This document shows positions 10,648 through 24,100 of a stretch of DNA of 39,833 bases, piece by piece; within the stretch, counting starts at the first letter, position 1; each line of letters opens with the position of its first letter. Under the pieces are notes generated by a model that was not told the origin of the DNA, ran no database searches, and saw only the letters and a list, made by a program, of their open reading frames with translations. The stretch spans positions 1-39,833 of the forward strand of contig CAJNOQ010000864.1 in NCBI GenBank assembly GCA_905250885.1, written 5' to 3'. Position numbers and translations under genes: made by a program. Origin of the DNA: Didymodactylos carnosus. Lineage: Eukaryota; Rotifera; Eurotatoria; Philodinida; Philodinidae.

Positions 10648-12837
10648 GACGGTATTGTTGACAGAATCGCTATTTCGTTTGCTTTCAACGATGCACACAA
10701 ACACTAATAGTTATATCAAATCCGATTAAAAAAAGGGAGTAAAAGTGGCAACGTTTATTATCATGGTTAAATAAAACAAAATAAAATCGCGTTCTTTTCA
10801 AAAAAATGAAATAAAATTTGTATATCAAAAATGAGTACACATTATGCATACACACCCGTTGATATGTGTATATACACAAAGAACTGACATGATGATGAAA
10901 TCAAACAACTTGTTTTTTTTTTGTGTGTGTCTTTAAAAAAGACAAGACACATAAAGTAAATTCGAAAATGTTAAATCGCCTACCTTCTATACCATAGTTC
11001 GCCTAAAAAGGAGAGTAAATTTAAATAGGTTAAGAATGAGACATACACAAAAAGAATAAATACAAATTTATTAGGGACGAACGCAGTTACGTTACGAACG
11101 TTGCTTATATGGCCAGAATGAGTTTTCAAAAAGAATGAAATAATTAAAGATAATAATCGAGATATCCGTTTTCTGCTCCGACACCTCGATTATTACCGTG
11201 TTCAGACATAATTTCCTCGTTTTTGAGAACTTATTTGGTCATATAATGCAATTGAAGTAATTCTTGGTATCTTTTAAATATCGGTTAATTCGAGTGTTAC
11301 GCACACTTAATCCTTTGGCTGCGGGTGATAAACACGCATATTTATAAAATGTCTTAATAAATTGTACATACACATTAATTTATGATCAAGTATACAGCAA
11401 AATAGAAATTTTAATTTTTTCAAAAAGAGTAGTCAAAGAATTAACAAATATCATATTATAGTTTGTTTTGATATTAATCTTTCTAACAGTTATGGACTGC
11501 ATTCTCTAGAATAGAGAAATGCTTATGATCTCGTGATCATTAGTTTCTGGTAGATTATGAATATTTCATAGACTTAGTGAAATCAAAATGATCACTGATT
11601 AAATGATTGAAAAATTCAATCTAACATCATCGTATCATCCTATAAACAAACAATAGATACTATTATTGGTCAGGTGAAGACCTGAAAATTGTCTGAAATA
11701 CCAAAAGATTTTGATAGAAACTACGATGAAACCTATGCTGCAACAATGGGTGCATATCGTTCAACTGAATATTTTTTATCTCCGAAATAAATATCTTTCT
11801 TTACATTAAAATCTGTTTGCACAATTCTTATTTACGTAAATTTTTTGAAAGTCTATATGCTTAATGGTACTATGCTGTTATCATCACCAAACCCTGTTTA
11901 CTTATATGTATACCCACGTAAATAAGCATTACCAACCAAAAAAAGAGTCATATATTTGACGCGACGTGCACTACAGTATACATATGTTAAATTTCCACGA
12001 GAGGAAGAAAGAAAGGAAAAACGGAAATAAATGTGTTGAAGAGGAATGAAAGACTAAAACATGCACTCTATAACCAGCACTAGATATTTTGTTTGAATAA
12101 GACAATATCTAACTTTTTTTTATTTGAAAAAATTTAACATGATGATAATAATGTCCTTTTTTTTATACGTAGCATGAAAAGCATAAAAACAGAATCATGT
12201 AAATGATATGTGTACATTGTATGACCATATTAGTATTTCAGTAGTTGATGTTTTATTGGCTATTTCAATATAACTAAGCAATAGTTGATAAATTCTGTCT
12301 CATTCAATGTTTTAGATAAACATCTTTCAGGAAATGTGTTCCCAAATCTTTTATCATTTTATAATCTTAAGAAAATACCCATCTATTCATGAGCATTTTG
12401 ATAATGGGAGTTAATCATTAATCTATGATTTTGAGGATGTTTATTGTTAATTACATACATCACAATAACCTCTAGTTTAGTAATTCTATAATGTGTGGAA
12501 AAAGAATAAAAATGCGTTGTTTCATTTTTTAAATAAAAGCTCTAATGCAGATTACTAATGCTAAATGTTTATATAAGCATACATATACAAGCATGAAAAG
12601 TAATTGATCACTAGAACATTATAGAGCAGTTTCGATAATGTAGATCTCTTCTCAAATATCTTCAAACTCTGATTCAGTGAAGTATTTAAATGTCAGGAAT
12701 CATCACTGTTAATTTTCGTAGCCTTACTCGTAATGTTTTTAAGAAACTACTTTTAGTGGAACCGATATAGGCTAAATAATGATAAACTCTCAGTTATCTC
12801 AATGAAACATTCTTCTGTTTTCTGAATAATTCTGTTC
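10648..12837. other. Intergenic region between the zinc-finger gene and the 12838-15621 gene
   Basis: About 2.2 kb, AT-rich, stops in all frames. On the minus strand a 19-nt stretch near 10984-11002 is bounded by TTTTAG and GTAGGC and could be a tiny untranslated exon, but that is weak. The right part should hold the 3' untranslated region of the next minus-strand gene. Confidence 0.5.
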
Positions 12838-15621
12838 TCAATGAAAATTTCTTTCTTTTGTTTCATCACCAGACACTGTTTTTAATGAACTATTGTTATT
12901 AATTATTGTACCTTTTCCATCAGAAAGAGATGTTGCGTGTATTGGTTTAGCATCGTTTTGCTTTATTACTGTGTCGATAAATGGTTCTGTGACTGAACCG
13001 CTCCTCGAGTGTGGCGATACATCACCAGCCACCGAGGAGCGTTTTAACCTTTCTCTTTCCTGACGTTTTTTCATCAAAGTATCTTCTGATAATTGACCTG
13101 TAATAACGGCTGATTCTTCGGTTAATTCACTCCAAAATGTTGACGTTGGAAAATCTTTAATAATGTCAAGAATGTTCGTGCTTTGTTTTTGTTGTTTATC
13201 TGCAGTACCACTGGATTCTGTTGATATTTGAGATTGAAGATCTGGTGGTGATTTGGCATCATCAACATGGTGGAATTCTTCATTTTCTTCAGCGATCACC
13301 GTCGATTCTTCATCGTTTGTCGATGAACCAGTTATTGTACTAAGCAGTCGTTCGATAAAGTTCGGAGTTTTATCTGATTTCTCACTTTTTGATGCTTTTC
13401 TCTGCAAATTTTGGTCGCTCACATCTTTAACGGCATCATCAACAACAGTTTTCGAAATATTTGTTGCTAAATCAGAAATATTATTCACTGGTTGCTTGCT
13501 TTCAATTGGTTCATCCGCCACTTTTGTGTCCGCTGACTTTTTACGTCCAAAACTGAATAATTGCTTAATTGAATTGCTTGGATCAAAATAATCCAAGAAT
13601 GTGGAACCTTTTCTGTTTTCATTTGTCGTCGCTTGAGTATCGGTTGACTTTGATAACTCAGAATCCTTCGCCGAAACGGTCATTCTATCCGTTGGCTGTA
13701 TTTCTGAAATATCAAATTTGTCCTCAAATGATTCATACGAATGTGTGCTCAAATTTGGATTCTTATCGAATGATGCTTCTCCATGCACTTTTGATGGTAT
13801 ATATGGTTGAGTAGTAAATTTATCCTTTGATTTCAGGACGCTGTTCTAAACCAAAACCAAAAATTAAGTCAATGTAATAAGAGAGCCCGTACGGAGGCAT
13901 AACAGATACAGTCATTCATCAAGATGGATCTTGTGTTTTGTTTACATTCACTAATAGTGCCTCAAACATGTAGCCTCCTCTTTTCCTAATTTTCAGAAGT
14001 AAAGGGAAGATGCTAAAGTTATTATGTAGTGACTAGATTATATCTGCTTTATGTCACTGACGCTCTCATGATTATTTTCAGTTAATTTCATTATCAACTT
14101 TTTCGTCATTTTTTCTTCAAAAACCAGCCTAAATCTGAGATATACTTTTCTTCTGTAGTTATTTATTATCATTAATACATTCAGAGTTCATCCAAACAAA
14201 TGCCTGAAGGGTTAGAAACTTTGTTTTCATGACACCGTTGACTTTTTTCACTCGTATGTATTCTGTTAGAGACAAACCGATAAAGTAAATCAAAATTATT
14301 CACTAATACTAGTTTTTGTCCAAAAGGGAATTTTCTTTCGAAAGTGGACGAATAATTCTTCACTATCAGAAGATGACATCTTTCTAGTATTTTTCTTTTA
14401 AAACCAAAATAAAGTGGAATTAAATGCTAGGAATAACTACATATAGACTAGATATGATGCTCTACACGATGGTGAAAATCCTGAGTCTCTAGCCTATAGG
14501 GTTTGCAAATGGCAAACAAAACAATATGATTGTGTAGGGGTGTACGAATAATTTTTCTACCCATTGTATCACCCAAGCGTCAAAAAATAATCTAGCATCG
14601 CCCGATTCATCTAGATTACTAGATTTTTACTCGATTGCAACTACTGTGTAACGACAGTGGAAATCTAGTAATTCGACGATTACTAGATTTTATCTAGTTG
14701 CAACTATCGATTTATCGCCCGATAATCGATCGATTTAACTATTGCTAGGTGCGCATGCAGACGCATTTAGTTAAATGTCCCTTTTTCAGATAGTAATCCA
14801 GATAACAATTAGTCGTGTATCGCTCGATTATAGACGAAATGTGTCTAGATTTTTCCAATAGGTGATGTTTGTTTGGGCATGCAAACGATGAATTTGAGCC
14901 TTAATCTTTTTTATGCTTTCTCATGAACGACGTTTTAATGTTGTAGACATCTAGATGCTTTATGTTCACTGGTTATTGCTTGTGGGCTTCTATTGTACAA
15001 AGAGTAGAGAGGGCTGTTCGCATTCCCTTACATTCATATAAGGGTATGATGGAAATTTTTTTATTGCAATTTTTAAAACATAACGTAGATGAATCATAAA
15101 TTGTATTAGACGCAATATCTATTTGACTAGTTGACGTTCATGAAAGGATAAACGCGTTCATAATAAGGATAACGACTGAGCTCGTTTTTGCTATCAGTAG
15201 GTATTCGAATTTTTGCCTTTAGATGTCTATTTTTTTTATAATAAAAATGTTTCAAAATTTTACAAACCTTTTCTTTGTCAGATGGTTCGTCCATTGGTTT
15301 TATTTCTGATGTATATACTGTTTCTTTTTTGTGTGTGGGTATTACAGTAAAGAATTCAGCCTCATTTTCATCGATTTTAACAATTGTCTCAGCGCAGTCG
15401 ACTATTTTCGAATTTGAGGTTGACGCGAGGTATGTATGTGCCCAACTAACAGTTTCGTGTGATGAATGTTCCTCATCATCGCTTCTGTTTGACTTCCCAA
15501 AAGGCGATTCAAATGAGTCGTTCATCGATAGTTTCTTTGTTACAGAAACGGATTTGTCAGATGTACCATTTTGTTTGGAAAATGACAAAGGATTTTGAAC
15601 CGTTTGTAATGAAGTTGTCAT
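12838..15621 (-). CDS. Unrecognised, mostly disordered protein (2 exons, 453 aa)
   Basis: Exons 15621-15268 (118 codons, ATG 15621, donor AAG|GTTTGT) and 13845-12838 (acceptor TTTAG|AAC, stop at 12838-12840) join in phase 0. The product is rich in Ser, Thr, Asp, Glu and Lys, with no signal peptide and no membrane segment. Three short hydrophobic or aromatic patches stand out in the second exon: FLDYFDPSNSIKQLFSFGRK, FIERLLSTITGS and ILDIIKDFPTSTFWSEL. They could be amphipathic helices or binding motifs in a scaffold-type protein. A basic KKRQERERLKR run follows the third patch, just before a Ser-rich RSSVAGDVSPHSRSGS stretch that looks phosphorylatable. I do not recognise the family. That it is a gene rests on two long open frames, correct splice phase and a strongly biased, protein-like composition. 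Confidence 0.65.
13846..15267 (-). other. Intron of the 12838-15621 gene (1.42 kb)
   Basis: Bounded by GTTTGT (donor side, 15267) and TTTAG (acceptor side, 13846). It contains an apparent minus-strand frame at 14181-14363 that I could not fit to flanking splice phases, and the repeat cluster at 14590-14760. Confidence 0.6.
14590..14760. repeat. Cluster of ATCTAGTA/CGATTA repeats with a 12-bp hairpin
   Basis: A GATTACTAGATTTT...TTGCAACTA unit occurs twice (near 14618 and 14679) as a degenerate direct repeat of about 35 bp. A perfect 12-bp inverted repeat, AAATCTAGTAAT with loop TCGACG, spans 14661-14690. CGAT-rich palindromic words fill the rest. It looks like a MITE or decayed tandem repeat inside the intron. 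Confidence 0.55.
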
Positions 15622-16572
15622 TATTATTTTTGAGCCTGTTTGACAAGACTAAGGAAAAACAACTGCAACGACTGTCAAACTACTATCCTATACACGTTTG
15701 CACGCATCAGTTAATATGATATATCAAGATTGAAGCATTACAAGAAACATTCATATTTTTGACATATTTTTCATGTAGCTAACCGTGCTAATAAACAAAA
15801 ATATAGAGAAGAAAAAAAGTAAGAAAAAAAATGTAACTTAGCTATGCATGAATATACAGCAAAATATAACATACAAAGATAATACGTCTACACTGTAAAC
15901 AATAAAGTATGCTGTTGGGTGCGTATCTCAAAAATACGGTCTCTCTTTACCAAAAAAGTATACATTTTCTTAAGTGTGCTCATTCTTTTTTCTGACTATG
16001 TATGTGAAAGACAAGGCTACCGAGCGCACTTTAACCATGGTAGACAGTCACTCATGACTATTAAAATAAGTGTACACGTCACACTTATTTTTTACAGTAT
16101 ATGGATAGATAACAAACTGAACTGAACAAATTATCTTTGTGTGTTACGTTCTGCTGCATATTTATGCATAGATGCATACAGCCCGAACAGGTAGTTAATT
16201 AATGTAACGCAATATAGACAAAGTCAGTTATTTCGTTAACTTATTTAGTGATCAAGTTTTTATGACAAATATTGCAGTGTCAATAAATCATGTTCTAAAT
16301 GCAAAATGAGAGAAAAACATGAAATTTAGTTCGAAGGACACCTCGACTTTATTACAAGAATGCATTTTATTCTATCTTCTAATTTATTGCCCTTATAGGA
16401 AGAATCATTTTAACATATTTTAGTGAACCACAAACATTCTAAATGTTGCAAAATTGTATAGTCCAAGAGACTGATCTAATGTTAATTCTCTTTTATTCAA
16501 AAAATAAACTTAACTGCACAAAATTGATTAAAGAAAGAATAGAACGAAAATGAGCTTTCAAACAAATTTATT
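15622..16572. other. Intergenic region between RASGRF and the 12838-15621 gene
   Basis: About 950 bp holding the RASGRF 3' end and, presumably, the promoter and leader of the next minus-strand gene. AT-rich, no convincing ORF. TTTATT (AATAAA on the minus strand) occurs at 16567-16572 and 16492-16497. Confidence 0.5.
16492..16497 (-). promoter_or_regulatory. Candidate polyadenylation signal of RASGRF
   Basis: AATAAA on the minus strand about 75 nt past the RASGRF stop codon. Another copy directly after the stop (16572-16567) would leave almost no 3' untranslated region, so this one is more likely. Such hexamers are common in AT-rich DNA. Confidence 0.35.
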
Positions 16573-18148
16573 TCATTGATGATGGTCAGAATGATAATAT
16601 GTTTCAGGTAGACCAGTGTGAGATAACCTTGGTTCGAGTTGTAACGATATAGAATATGATTCATCATCACTGAGCAATCTAGAAGTATCTAATAAATATG
16701 CACACACCTAAAATCAGTACATAATAATATATATAGATAACCTAGGTAGCTAGAAATAAATACATACTCTTGGATTATGCTTAATTTTGAATGGCATGGA
16801 TTGAAACCGTCTAACTTCACTAATAATATGTGTTTTCATACGCATCTTAGAAAAGTTGATCATACATTTTTCAGATATATCCGGAGTACTTTCTTCTATG
16901 AATGAAAGATCAGATAAATAAAGACCTAAGTAAGGTACGGCTGGGGGATCAATCCTGAAATAGAGTATACAAGGACTTCTCGAAATCGATACAAGAGATT
17001 ATTTATTTACCTAGATAATGTGTCCCGTAAGTTTTTAAATTTTCCATCTGAATGAACCAGATTTTGTAACTTATTAATCACTTGTTTGTTCTATAATGTA
17101 AAATGAAGCACATGAATTGATGTAAATTATCCACTGTATTGATAAGTTTTGTCCCACATACTTGTTTTGATATACGATCCCATGTATTCTTTAATCGAAA
17201 TACAGCACTATTTACAAATGCTGCAACAATTTGCAAAACGCCATTAAAATTTCTCAAATAACGACAAATATCAGCAATTGTGCCTTTAGAAAAATGAAAA
17301 TATTGCTGATGAAAGATCTTTTGAAATAGAGAATAGAATACCCCATTTTTCGATGCATTGCACGCGACCATTAATTGTTGATTGCAAGAGAATTTCTGTG
17401 ATAACGAGTCGGCACATCTAAATTAAGGAACGAGGTTAATCATATGTATGACAGATATAAGTTAGTATATATTATACTCACTTCATTAAATCTCTTGCTA
17501 ACTAGTGCTACATTAGGAGCCAAATCATCTCGAGCTTTCACCCATCCTTGCAGTAACAATTCCCTGATGAAAATTAGTCGACAGACATTAGTAAGTGTCC
17601 AGTTATTCATAAATCAACTTACTCGCTGCCGAGTGAACAAAATAATTTATGATCTATTAGTGTCATTTGTTCAGCTACGTCCGAAACGGCTAAACTGGTG
17701 AATGTCGGATATTCGAAATCTAGGCATGGCTAAAATTAAATGGCTTGTATCTATCTAGTAATAGCTGTTAGCACGTGCTGTACTTACCGGTGGATTTAAT
17801 AACATCTCTAATTCTGCTGCTTTTTTATCAATATCATCGGTTTCCAGCTGTTTAATAATTGAAACAGCAGCTTTGTGTTCAGCCGCTATCAAATGACCAT
17901 TTAATAACATATCTTGGAGTAATTCTAGAACCATTTCTTTCAATTTAACATTTGTGTGAAAATCCTGAAGAAATAAAATGTAGAAATAGAATCACTGTTA
18001 ATGGCCGATATTATTTTTTATTGTCGGACCAACGGGTGCTTGGTGAGCCAATGTCTTAGTACATTGAGTACTCTCATGGTTGTGGCTGTATTGACTATTA
18101 TCCATTCGTTTCCTTTTTGTTCTCGTGCTGCTTGACTTGAAGATGGAC
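16573..18148 (-). other. RASGRF: RASGRF exons 20-28: catalytic Cdc25 (RasGEF) domain
   Basis: Recognisable in order: [60 protein letters not shown] with [31 protein letters not shown] (catalytic hairpin region), [16 protein letters not shown], and INFSKMRM. Exons 24 and 25 are separated by a 58-nt intron (17341-17284) that a simple ORF reading would miss. The C-terminus ends in a His-rich tail after [11 protein letters not shown]. Catalytic features look intact, so Ras nucleotide exchange is expected. Confidence 0.92.
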
Positions 18149-21100
18149 CTATAATGAGAAAATGATACAAACAAGTACAGAACAAAAAAAATCGACCACT
18201 TACCAGTTGTACTTCCTAAGCGTTCGTGCCTTATCACTTTTGGTGACTCACCGGACGTAGCCACGGCAAATGCGTGTGTTGCTGCTGCTGACGAAATCCG
18301 GCGTCTTGACGATCTTGATGAGGTAACAACAACACCTGGTAATACCTTTTTTAATGATCCTTCTGCTGCATTACGTAAACTTTGTCGTGGTGATGATAAA
18401 GCTTCACTAAGACGTTTAGCTGCAAAAATTATATGAGAAATATAACAATGTGAACGATTAATAATGATGACGTGGCTTACATAACCATTGAACATTTTGC
18501 GTTGCTGATTGCATGGGTTGTGGCGATGTTCGATCGCCATTTGCGGAATCTAATCGAGAACGAATATAATCCGATGATTGTGATACTTGTTCAATTTTTG
18601 TCTCTTCGATGAATGTGTCCTGTAAATATGAGATTACTAAGTAGGAAAAAGAATGCGAAATAAACCATTACAAACTTTGGAGATAATTGAAACGTCGCCG
18701 GCAAATTCAACTGTTCCAAAACGAATTCGGCATGATGATTCGGATGAATTTGCTGCACGTGTATGTAATGGTGTTGCCCTTTCTCTTCTGTTTGGTAATG
18801 GTAAATCAAACATACGTTCCAATGAATCAGGATTGTTTGTCTCATCGTGACTTGTGCTTGTTCCCAACCCAAATACTTCGATTGTAGATGATGAAGGAAT
18901 ACATTTTTTAAATCGATCAATCGCCGCTGCATCATCACCACCACCAAACGATGAAATCGACGTGACATCAGTTAATGTTTCTGATGAGGCTAATGGAGCC
19001 AGATATGAATGCGTGTTACCACTTAGTTGTGCCGTGGTAGTAGTAACTATTTTGGTATCGGTTGGTGATGCTGAGAGTTTTAATGCTAATGAAAGAAAAT
19101 ATGACATAGATAGTTTTGTCAGAATTTATAAAAGTTTACCTACTTGGTTCTACAATAGCTGTTGTGATTGTTGTATCGTGCTGTTCAATACTTAGTCCTC
19201 GGCGAAATGATCCAATATGACTATGTCTTCGAAGATCTCTTTCTTGTTCAGCATTTGTGTTTGTATTTGACTCTTCAACTAAACGCGTCAACTCGTTCTC
19301 TTCTTTGGTTACAGGATTTTGTCTTGAAAATTACATAGAAAAAAACATTAGAAATGAGAAATTTTAAGGAAGAATTGACTGTTACCTTTGTCCATCTGTT
19401 TTATCAACATCACCGGTATCGACAGACGTATGTGGTGATGATTTGTAAACTTTGATTAATGTTTCAACAATAGTATAGGCATTAGTATATAATCGATATG
19501 TTAACAAAAATGTATTTAGAAAATCAATCGATAAAAATCGTAGATCCGTCAGACGTTCTAACAATTTCTCAACAGTAGCATGTCTAATCTGAAATACATA
19601 CAACATAATAAATAATATACATGTTTGTAATATATCGTTGATGTACCTGTGGAATTTTGCATGAATCTAACGTTTTACTATATTTAATTTCTTGATTATC
19701 TTTGAATAATTTTACATCAGATCTAAAAGATGATCAATGAGGAATGAATGAATGTTTAAAAAATCAAAATCTCTCTTTCTTTCAATCTAGAAATTACTTG
19801 ACAGATTCTGGCATTACAACTGATGATTCGTTTCTAAATGAACATTGAACTAATTCGGTATAACGTAAATTTTGTAAACACTAAATTCAAACTATGACAT
19901 TATACTATTTATGTTAAATTTAATTGGAAAAAAAGAATTACTTGTGCTATATCTGTGCACCATTCTTGTTTATGTTTTTCATCATTGGCCAATAGTGTGG
20001 TAGAATATGGTGGTTGATCACGTGCCTCAACAATTAATCGAAACATTCGATTTATATCATCACCATTTTCAAATTTATTTATATCCGTTGTGATATTCAA
20101 ATCTTCCTGATCTAAAAGAATTTTATTTTTTAATTATTTTACGTATAAAATTTTCTAATTTCGTACTTTCTTCTTCGTTAACGGATGCTAAAAAATGTTG
20201 TGGATCAGATGTTATATCTTCAACAAGTGTTACATCAGCTAAAGAAATACAGCCACAGCCTTTGGCAAGATGCAATTTGCCACTTGACGCTCGTGTTGTT
20301 AATATTAAATGATTTGAAAATAGATAACATTGCACTACGGTTTCACCACGACGCATTTCTCTCGAAAAACGTTGTCCAATACTTTTACTTTTTTCTGTTG
20401 TTAGTAATACAAGGCTGTCTTGTCGACATAGAACTTGATTAACATCTAATAATACTTCACATCCTTCTGCAATACTGCGTTCAATAGCCAAATTCGTTCG
20501 AATATGTTCTGTCTCACTTATTTCATCATGCATTATCTAGAACATTAAAGAAAACTGATTCTAGTCTCAAAAAAAACACAAATTGAAAATGAAATTAATT
20601 TTACGTACTTTTGACAATTCTTCCAATTTTGCTTTTGCATGCTCTAGTTTCTCTCGCTCAACATGTTGAAATGGTGTATGTGAGAGACAATTGGCTAAAC
20701 TTATTATATAATGGGGTATCTTAAAAAAAAAAAAAAACATAAAAAAAAGTAAACTTTTATTTCTTACGAAATAAAAATTTACCTGATTCATTGGATATAC
20801 CAGAAGTGTTTCCAAAGTTTGTCCTTCACAGGCTGATTTCATTTCACATCGTTCGAGTAATTTGTTAAATTCAGCATTACGTTGTTTACTTTCAACGAGC
20901 ACCTTAACATACACAAATAATTGGATTCAATTATAAGTGGTTAACTAGATTAACATTTTCTCTAGCGTACACTTATAAAAGATTTTTTTTAATCAGTTGT
21001 TCTTACCTGTAAACTGTAATGATGATTACGAACATACTCGGAATAAATATGAAGCATTGGTAATAAAATATCGAATAAATCACCTCGAAAAAAGAAGAAT

Positions 21101-24100
21101 TATCACATTATAGTGCTGATGGAATAAAACAGAAACATCTATTACTGACATGAAATATATAGTACAATTACTAGCACTTAAGCATAAAACGAACAGTATT
21201 TTTTGCTTCTTCACGTACAACTATATGCATATACGACACAGTCTGTCCTTTTTTTAGCATACCCACGTAGAAGGTCGGCCAATTTTCCATTTTTTTTGAA
21301 AGGCCTTTATAAAATATTTGGTGTAAAAATAGCACAATTTCACTAAAAACGCAAGCTTGATTACATGTTTTGAATTAAAAATTATAAAAATTCTTATTAT
21401 TATAGATAGACTAATAAAGACGACTTGTTCTATCATATACCTGTTTAAAAATATTGAATTGACATCTTCATGTGTAATAGGTGGTTTCTTTGAACTTGCA
21501 GCCATTCGAAATGGTCGAACAAAATTTGCCACAAGTATTTCAAGTTGATGTACATATTCATGTTCATCTTCAACGAGATTAAACACAATATTATTTCGTT
21601 TACGCATCATTTCAGCATGTGGTGAACTGTTATAATTATAATATAAAATAAGTATCATTAATAAAAATTTTAACAGATTTAAACATACCGAATATATTCT
21701 TCTACGATACGTTTCCAACGTTGTCGATATAACCAACCACGGCATAAACTTTGAACCTATAGTAAAATAATAAATAATATATTTTCGAAATTAATATGAA
21801 TGAAAATCAATCATACTTTTTTAATTTTTCGTATTTCTTCACTATCTTCTTCAGCAATACTACGATGTCTTAGTAAATGATGTTGACGACGATATCGAGA
21901 TAACTATATAAAATAGTATGAGTTATTATATTAGTTAATAGAAAAAAATATCTATAACAGTTTACTTCTTTTCTTAATTCTCTAACTTCGCCGGATAATT
22001 CTTCGACTTGTTGCATATATTGATATTTTGATTTTGCCTCTGTTTCATATACTTGCGATAAATGTAAATATTTATTTTCAATTTCTTCTTTCAAACTTAC
22101 ATGTCGATTATAACTGAAATAAGAGTTAAATATTGTGTTTGTATTCTTCTAAGAGAATCATCAACATAACTGACACTATACCTGCAAGTTTGAATTGCAT
22201 CAATCCATGCTTGACAATCGATATCGGATTCAGCAGCAAACTCAATTGAGTTACGACCATCACGAGTATAAGATATAGAAAAACAATTCTAAAGTGAAAA
22301 AAAATTATTATCATTTCTATGCTACTGCAGTCTACGAAGCTAAACGATTTAGAAGTAAAAGGGCCTTTTACTTTTAGATAGAATGTATTTTTGCAGAGAT
22401 AAGAGAAGAAACAAAGTTTGTCCCGAGCGCTTTTTAAGTGTGACGTATATGAAGTACAATGCTAAATAATTGAATATGCCTTTTAATTTTTTTACTATGT
22501 TTACTCCATTTAATCATTTTATAAGGTAAACATTACCACTTAATAAAGACTACAGTAAAGGACTGAAAGACATTAAAAGATTTAAACATATAACAAGAAT
22601 AAGAAAGTAAAATGAGAAGATAGACCAGATTATATGTCTAGAAAGATGCGAAGTTAAATCCTGGATTTTAGAAATGCGAAACAAATAGTCTATTATACAA
22701 CCCAAATAGATTTCGGGACAAATGTCGAACGATCTTCCAGTCTTCTGTTTTTAAGAAAAATTAAAACTCTTTCCTGTTAAATACGTATCTCGATAACTGA
22801 TTATAAGTCCGTACTCAACTTTCATAGAATGCTGACCATTTTAAGGTCGATTTTTTGGGATTCCGTCTATCACGATTTGCGAGATGTCACCACAACAAGG
22901 ATCAAAATGGAACTGTTAATATGTCCCCAAATCCTGCACCCAGGCAGATGGGAGAGATTTCGAATTGGTGTTAAGCAAACATTAACCGCCACAATGCACA
23001 AGAGCTTGATTTTTGAATTTTAGTTTTGGTATTTTTTTGGCAGGCATGCCAAATAAAAACTTCACCAGGAATCCTTCGTTTTTGATTAAAAACTGAAGTG
23101 AGATTCAAAAATTAGGTCGTTGTACCTTGTGGTCTCTTTTTAACCACAAAATTCTTTCTATAATCTTCAAATCTAGGTGTTACGAAAAGAAGTTTAATAA
23201 ATATCCGGGCAAATTCATATTTGAAGATATTGTCTTACGAGATCCATAGAAATCTTTCTTGGAAATCATGAAAAATATGTCTAAGGCAGAAAGATTAGTC
23301 TAACATGCACTGTGGGCTTTTTTTCTATAGACCAGGTGGACACGAGGTTTTTTTAATTCAGAAAGAGACTATTTTTGCTCAATACTAGTTTATTACGTTT
23401 GAAATATTATTATAAATTAAAACAACCCAAATTTGGAAAAAAATTTTTTAAGACGAAAAATCTCTGAGGTTGAGGACCATTGCCATAAATTTTTGTCGAA
23501 AAACTTTTTATTCCAAAAATGAACAAGTTATATGTCATTCAATGTAGTTTTGTACGCTGATCTTACATATCACATTACTTTTTTTTATAAAAATCTTCCC
23601 GGACTGAGAAAAAATGCATTTTATTCCAAAAGTCACAGTTTTTTTGGAAAACTTGTCCCTCTGTGTAGGAAAAGTTGTATATTTTTATGTATTCACAGTA
23701 GATGCAGAACATGTTGAGAACATTCTGATATAATTTTGTGTCAGATTGGACCTTTGATAAGTCTCGCGATCTCATTGCACTGAACACGCTTTTTGCATAA
23801 ACGGTTCGGTTTGGAAAAAAGCCTATTTTAGCCGCTAGGTTCGGTCTTAGAAGAAAATTTCTTTTGTTTTTGGACAGCTGCGATTGAAGACTTTAAGAAT
23901 ATTTTCTTGTCTATAACATTTTGAGAGTTTATGGGCAAGCTTAAAAATAAGAATATAAGAATAATTGCGACTATCACGTTAAGAATTTTAATATAAGTTT
24001 TAATAAAAAATTTTAATAAAAATAAAAATTTTAAAATTATATTTAAAATTTTTTTATTAAAACTTATATTAAAATTCTTAACATGATAGCCGCAATTGTT

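Noticed and set aside
10984..11002. 19-nt microexon bounded by TTTTAG and GTAGGC
   Set aside because: Too short to judge; no coding link to any neighbour.
14181..14363. Minus-strand 60-codon frame in the intron of the 12838-15621 gene, with an overlapping frame starting MSSSDSEELF
   Set aside because: The flanking exons already join in phase without it, no splice borders fit, and no domain is visible; could be a decayed exon but unsupported.
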